From the NCBI RefSeq assembly GCF_001421515.1, contig NZ_LMKM01000012.1:178334-242333 (forward strand): a DNA stretch of 64,000 nt, read 5' to 3'. The stretch is from Pedobacter sp. Leaf216 (GTDB lineage: Bacteria; Bacteroidota; Bacteroidia; Sphingobacteriales; Sphingobacteriaceae). A model generated the notes under the pieces. That model was not told where the DNA came from. It was given only the letters and a program-made list of their open reading frames with translations, and did no database searches. The translations under genes were made by a program, and so were the position numbers. Positions within the stretch are counted from its first letter, which is position 1, and each line of letters opens with the position of its first letter. Below, in pieces: positions 62,868 to 64,000 of the stretch.

Positions 62868-63788
62868 TCAGACGGTCTCCTGCGACTCCTCTTGCATGCC
62901 CTTTTTTTTATAAGGATAGTGTTTCCAACGCTTGCTTATCTCACCAGACATATCATGGGCTTTGCTAGGTGTAAGATAGTCCAGACTACCGTGGGGCCTT
63001 TTATCGTTATAGTTTTTGATAATGATTTCAATGCTCTTTTTAGCTTCTTTATGATCCTTATATATCTTTTTTGGGAAGAACTCATTTTTCACTATTCCAT
63101 TAACACGTTCGGCTAAAGCATTATCATAGGGACTACCACTTTCAGTCATACTTATTGCAATTCTGTCACTGTTAAGAAGCTCAGTATAGCTTTTAGAACA
63201 ATATTGTATCCCCCGGTCCGAATGATGAACCAATATGAACGGTGAGTCTTTTTTCCTCCCGTTGATAGCCATCTCCAGAGCGATAATACAGCCGGTAGCT
63301 TCAAGGTTCGGATGGAGTGCAAACCCTACAATCTTTCTGGAATAGGCATCTGTGATCAGGCTTAGATAGCTAAAGCCATCCTGCGTACGAATATAGGTTA
63401 TGTCACTTACCCATAGTTGTTCCGGGGCAGAGAGCATCATATGTTTTATGAGATTCGGGTATCTTTTTAGAGAGTGGTTAGAGTCAGTAGTCCTTACGGA
63501 ACGTTTCCTCCGCCGTATAAGTAGTCCATGAAATCTCAAAAGATCATAAAGCTGGTCTCTCCCCATCTTTATATTATGCTTTTCCATTTCCGGAGAAAGC
63601 ATGTATAGCAGTTTCCTTGTTCCCAAAAATGGAACTGCTGTACGGAATTCAGCCACCAAGGCCAATACCACCATGTGGGAAATATCAGTTTTGATCGCTG
63701 TTTTCTGCGCCAGATAATAAGCCTGGCGGCTTACACCAAACAGTGCACAAAGTTCAACCAGACGCTTATCCGGTAGTTTTTGCCGCAT
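62868..63788 (-). CDS. IS3-family transposase OrfB
   Basis: 306 residues with HTH_21-type N-terminus (VELCALFGVSRQAYYLAQK) and the rve integrase core. The DDE triad is visible: Asp in LWVSDITYIRT, Asp in VHHSDRGIQYCS and Glu in NALAERVNGIVKNEFF. The C-terminus NDKRPHGSLDYLTPSKAHDM fits IS3 OrfB. It starts 2 nt after the OrfA stop, in the -1 frame, and is probably made as an OrfAB fusion by frameshifting at 63812-63818. It cuts and joins the ends of its element. Confidence 0.93.
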   Translation of the reverse strand: MRQKLPDKRLVELCALFGVSRQAYYLAQKTAIKTDISHMVVLALVAEFRTAVPFLGTRKLLYMLSPEMEKHNIKMGRDQLYDLLRFHGLLIRRRKRSVRTTDSNHSLKRYPNLIKHMMLSAPEQLWVSDITYIRTQDGFSYLSLITDAYSRKIVGFALHPNLEATGCIIALEMAINGRKKDSPFILVHHSDRGIQYCSKSYTELLNSDRIAISMTESGSPYDNALAERVNGIVKNEFFPKKIYKDHKEAKKSIEIIIKNYNDKRPHGSLDYLTPSKAHDMSGEISKRWKHYPYKKKGMQEESQETV

Positions 63789-63790
63789 CC

Positions 63791-64000
63791 TTAAGACCGT
63801 TTGGTACCACGCTTTTTTCTAATATTGATCTTAAGTTCGCTTTCCGCAACCTCAATCATAGTCTCTAATCCAACATTTCTCAGCTGGGCATCAGCCAAAG
63901 CTTTTGTTAGCTCATCGATCTTTTTCTTAAGAAGTTTTGTCTCTTGGTTTTTGTCCATAATTGGAGTGCTATACGCTAATTTAATCATATGGAAAATAAA
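63791..64000 (-). CDS. IS3-family transposase OrfA, 5' end beyond window
   Basis: C-terminal 65-70 residues: coiled-coil KKKIDELTKALADAQLRNVG, then MIEVAESELKINIRKKRGTK. The frame stays open to the right window edge. The usual N-terminal helix-turn-helix of OrfA is absent from what can be seen, so the ATG at 63988 is probably internal. The coiled coil mediates multimerisation of the fusion transposase. Confidence 0.75.
   Translation of the reverse strand, partial: FIFHMIKLAYSTPIMDKNQETKLLKKKIDELTKALADAQLRNVGLETMIEVAESELKINIRKKRGTKRS
63812..63818 (-). promoter_or_regulatory. Programmed -1 frameshift site A_AAA_AAG
   Basis: On the minus strand AGA AAA AAG in the OrfA frame places A_AAA_AAG in the right phase. 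A -1 slip continues GCG TGG TAC and enters OrfB exactly (the ATG at 63788 is in that frame). This is the standard IS3 solution. Confidence 0.85.

Overview
The window looks like chromosomal DNA of a Bacteroidota member of the Sphingobacteriaceae, most likely Pedobacter or a close relative. The evidence is three complete SusC/SusD pairs plus one partial SusC, many short lipoproteins with an SxC-K type lipobox, AT-rich intergenic DNA, starts without clear Shine-Dalgarno sequences, and HxlR, AraC and LacI regulators of the Bacteroidota type. The species cannot be fixed from the sequence alone.

Region by region. 1-4.0 kb: the 5' part of a SusC receptor gene, preceded by two perfect CGGGAACGTTCCCG palindromes and by a LacI-family regulator gene. 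4.3-6.2 kb: an orphan CheY-like receiver and DNA polymerase IV. 6.2-6.6 kb: a cluster of REP-like hairpins. 6.7-27.3 kb: a 20.7-kb all-minus-strand Sus-type locus. Its order of transcription is SusC, SusD, fasciclin/discoidin lipoprotein, DUF5007-like lipoprotein, SusC, SusD, fasciclin lipoprotein, IPT/beta-propeller lipoprotein, DUF4983 (degenerate alkaline-phosphatase fold) lipoprotein, DUF1735/PA14 lipoprotein and PKD/discoidin lipoprotein. A terminator follows, then a separately promoted DUF4965 'glutaminase A'-like enzyme. The same 19-nt near-palindrome (TAGTTAAACGTTTTACTAA) lies before both transcription units. 27.9-37.5 kb: ordinary single genes (SulP transporter, HxlR/SDR pair, PRISE-type reductase/AraC pair, Crp, RidA, HD hydrolase, aspartyl protease, VOC protein, a plug-only TonB-receptor relative).

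37.6-37.9 kb: a tRNA-Asn whose 3' end and terminator are tandemly repeated in a unit of about 90 bp; a further truncated copy lies at 53.8 kb. 38.1-47.6 kb: a second Sus-type locus made of SusC/SusD, a TIGR03364-like FAD amine oxidase, a DUF5690 MFS-like permease, an intact alkaline-phosphatase-superfamily hydrolase and an XRE-cupin regulator. I read it as a candidate aminophosphonate or phosphonate/phosphoester uptake and breakdown system. A shared motif (TAGTAAACAATGTTTAT, or TTAGTTAACAAATA as an inverted repeat) lies upstream of three of its genes. 47.8-53.5 kb: a tiny His/Trp-rich lipoprotein missed by length cut-offs, an Oar-like TonB receptor with a clear terminator, and GNAT, DUF4256 and YdeI-like genes.

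54.2-61.7 kb: an accessory run of NAD(P)H oxidoreductases, several next to their own HxlR or AraC regulators, with a SnoaL-like protein, a tautomerase and a frameshifted acyltransferase relic. 61.7-64 kb: gene-poor DNA with an apparent insertion-sequence relic, a 33-bp-period repeat array, and an IS3-family transposase (OrfB complete, OrfA cut by the window edge) with a correctly phased A_AAA_AAG frameshift site.
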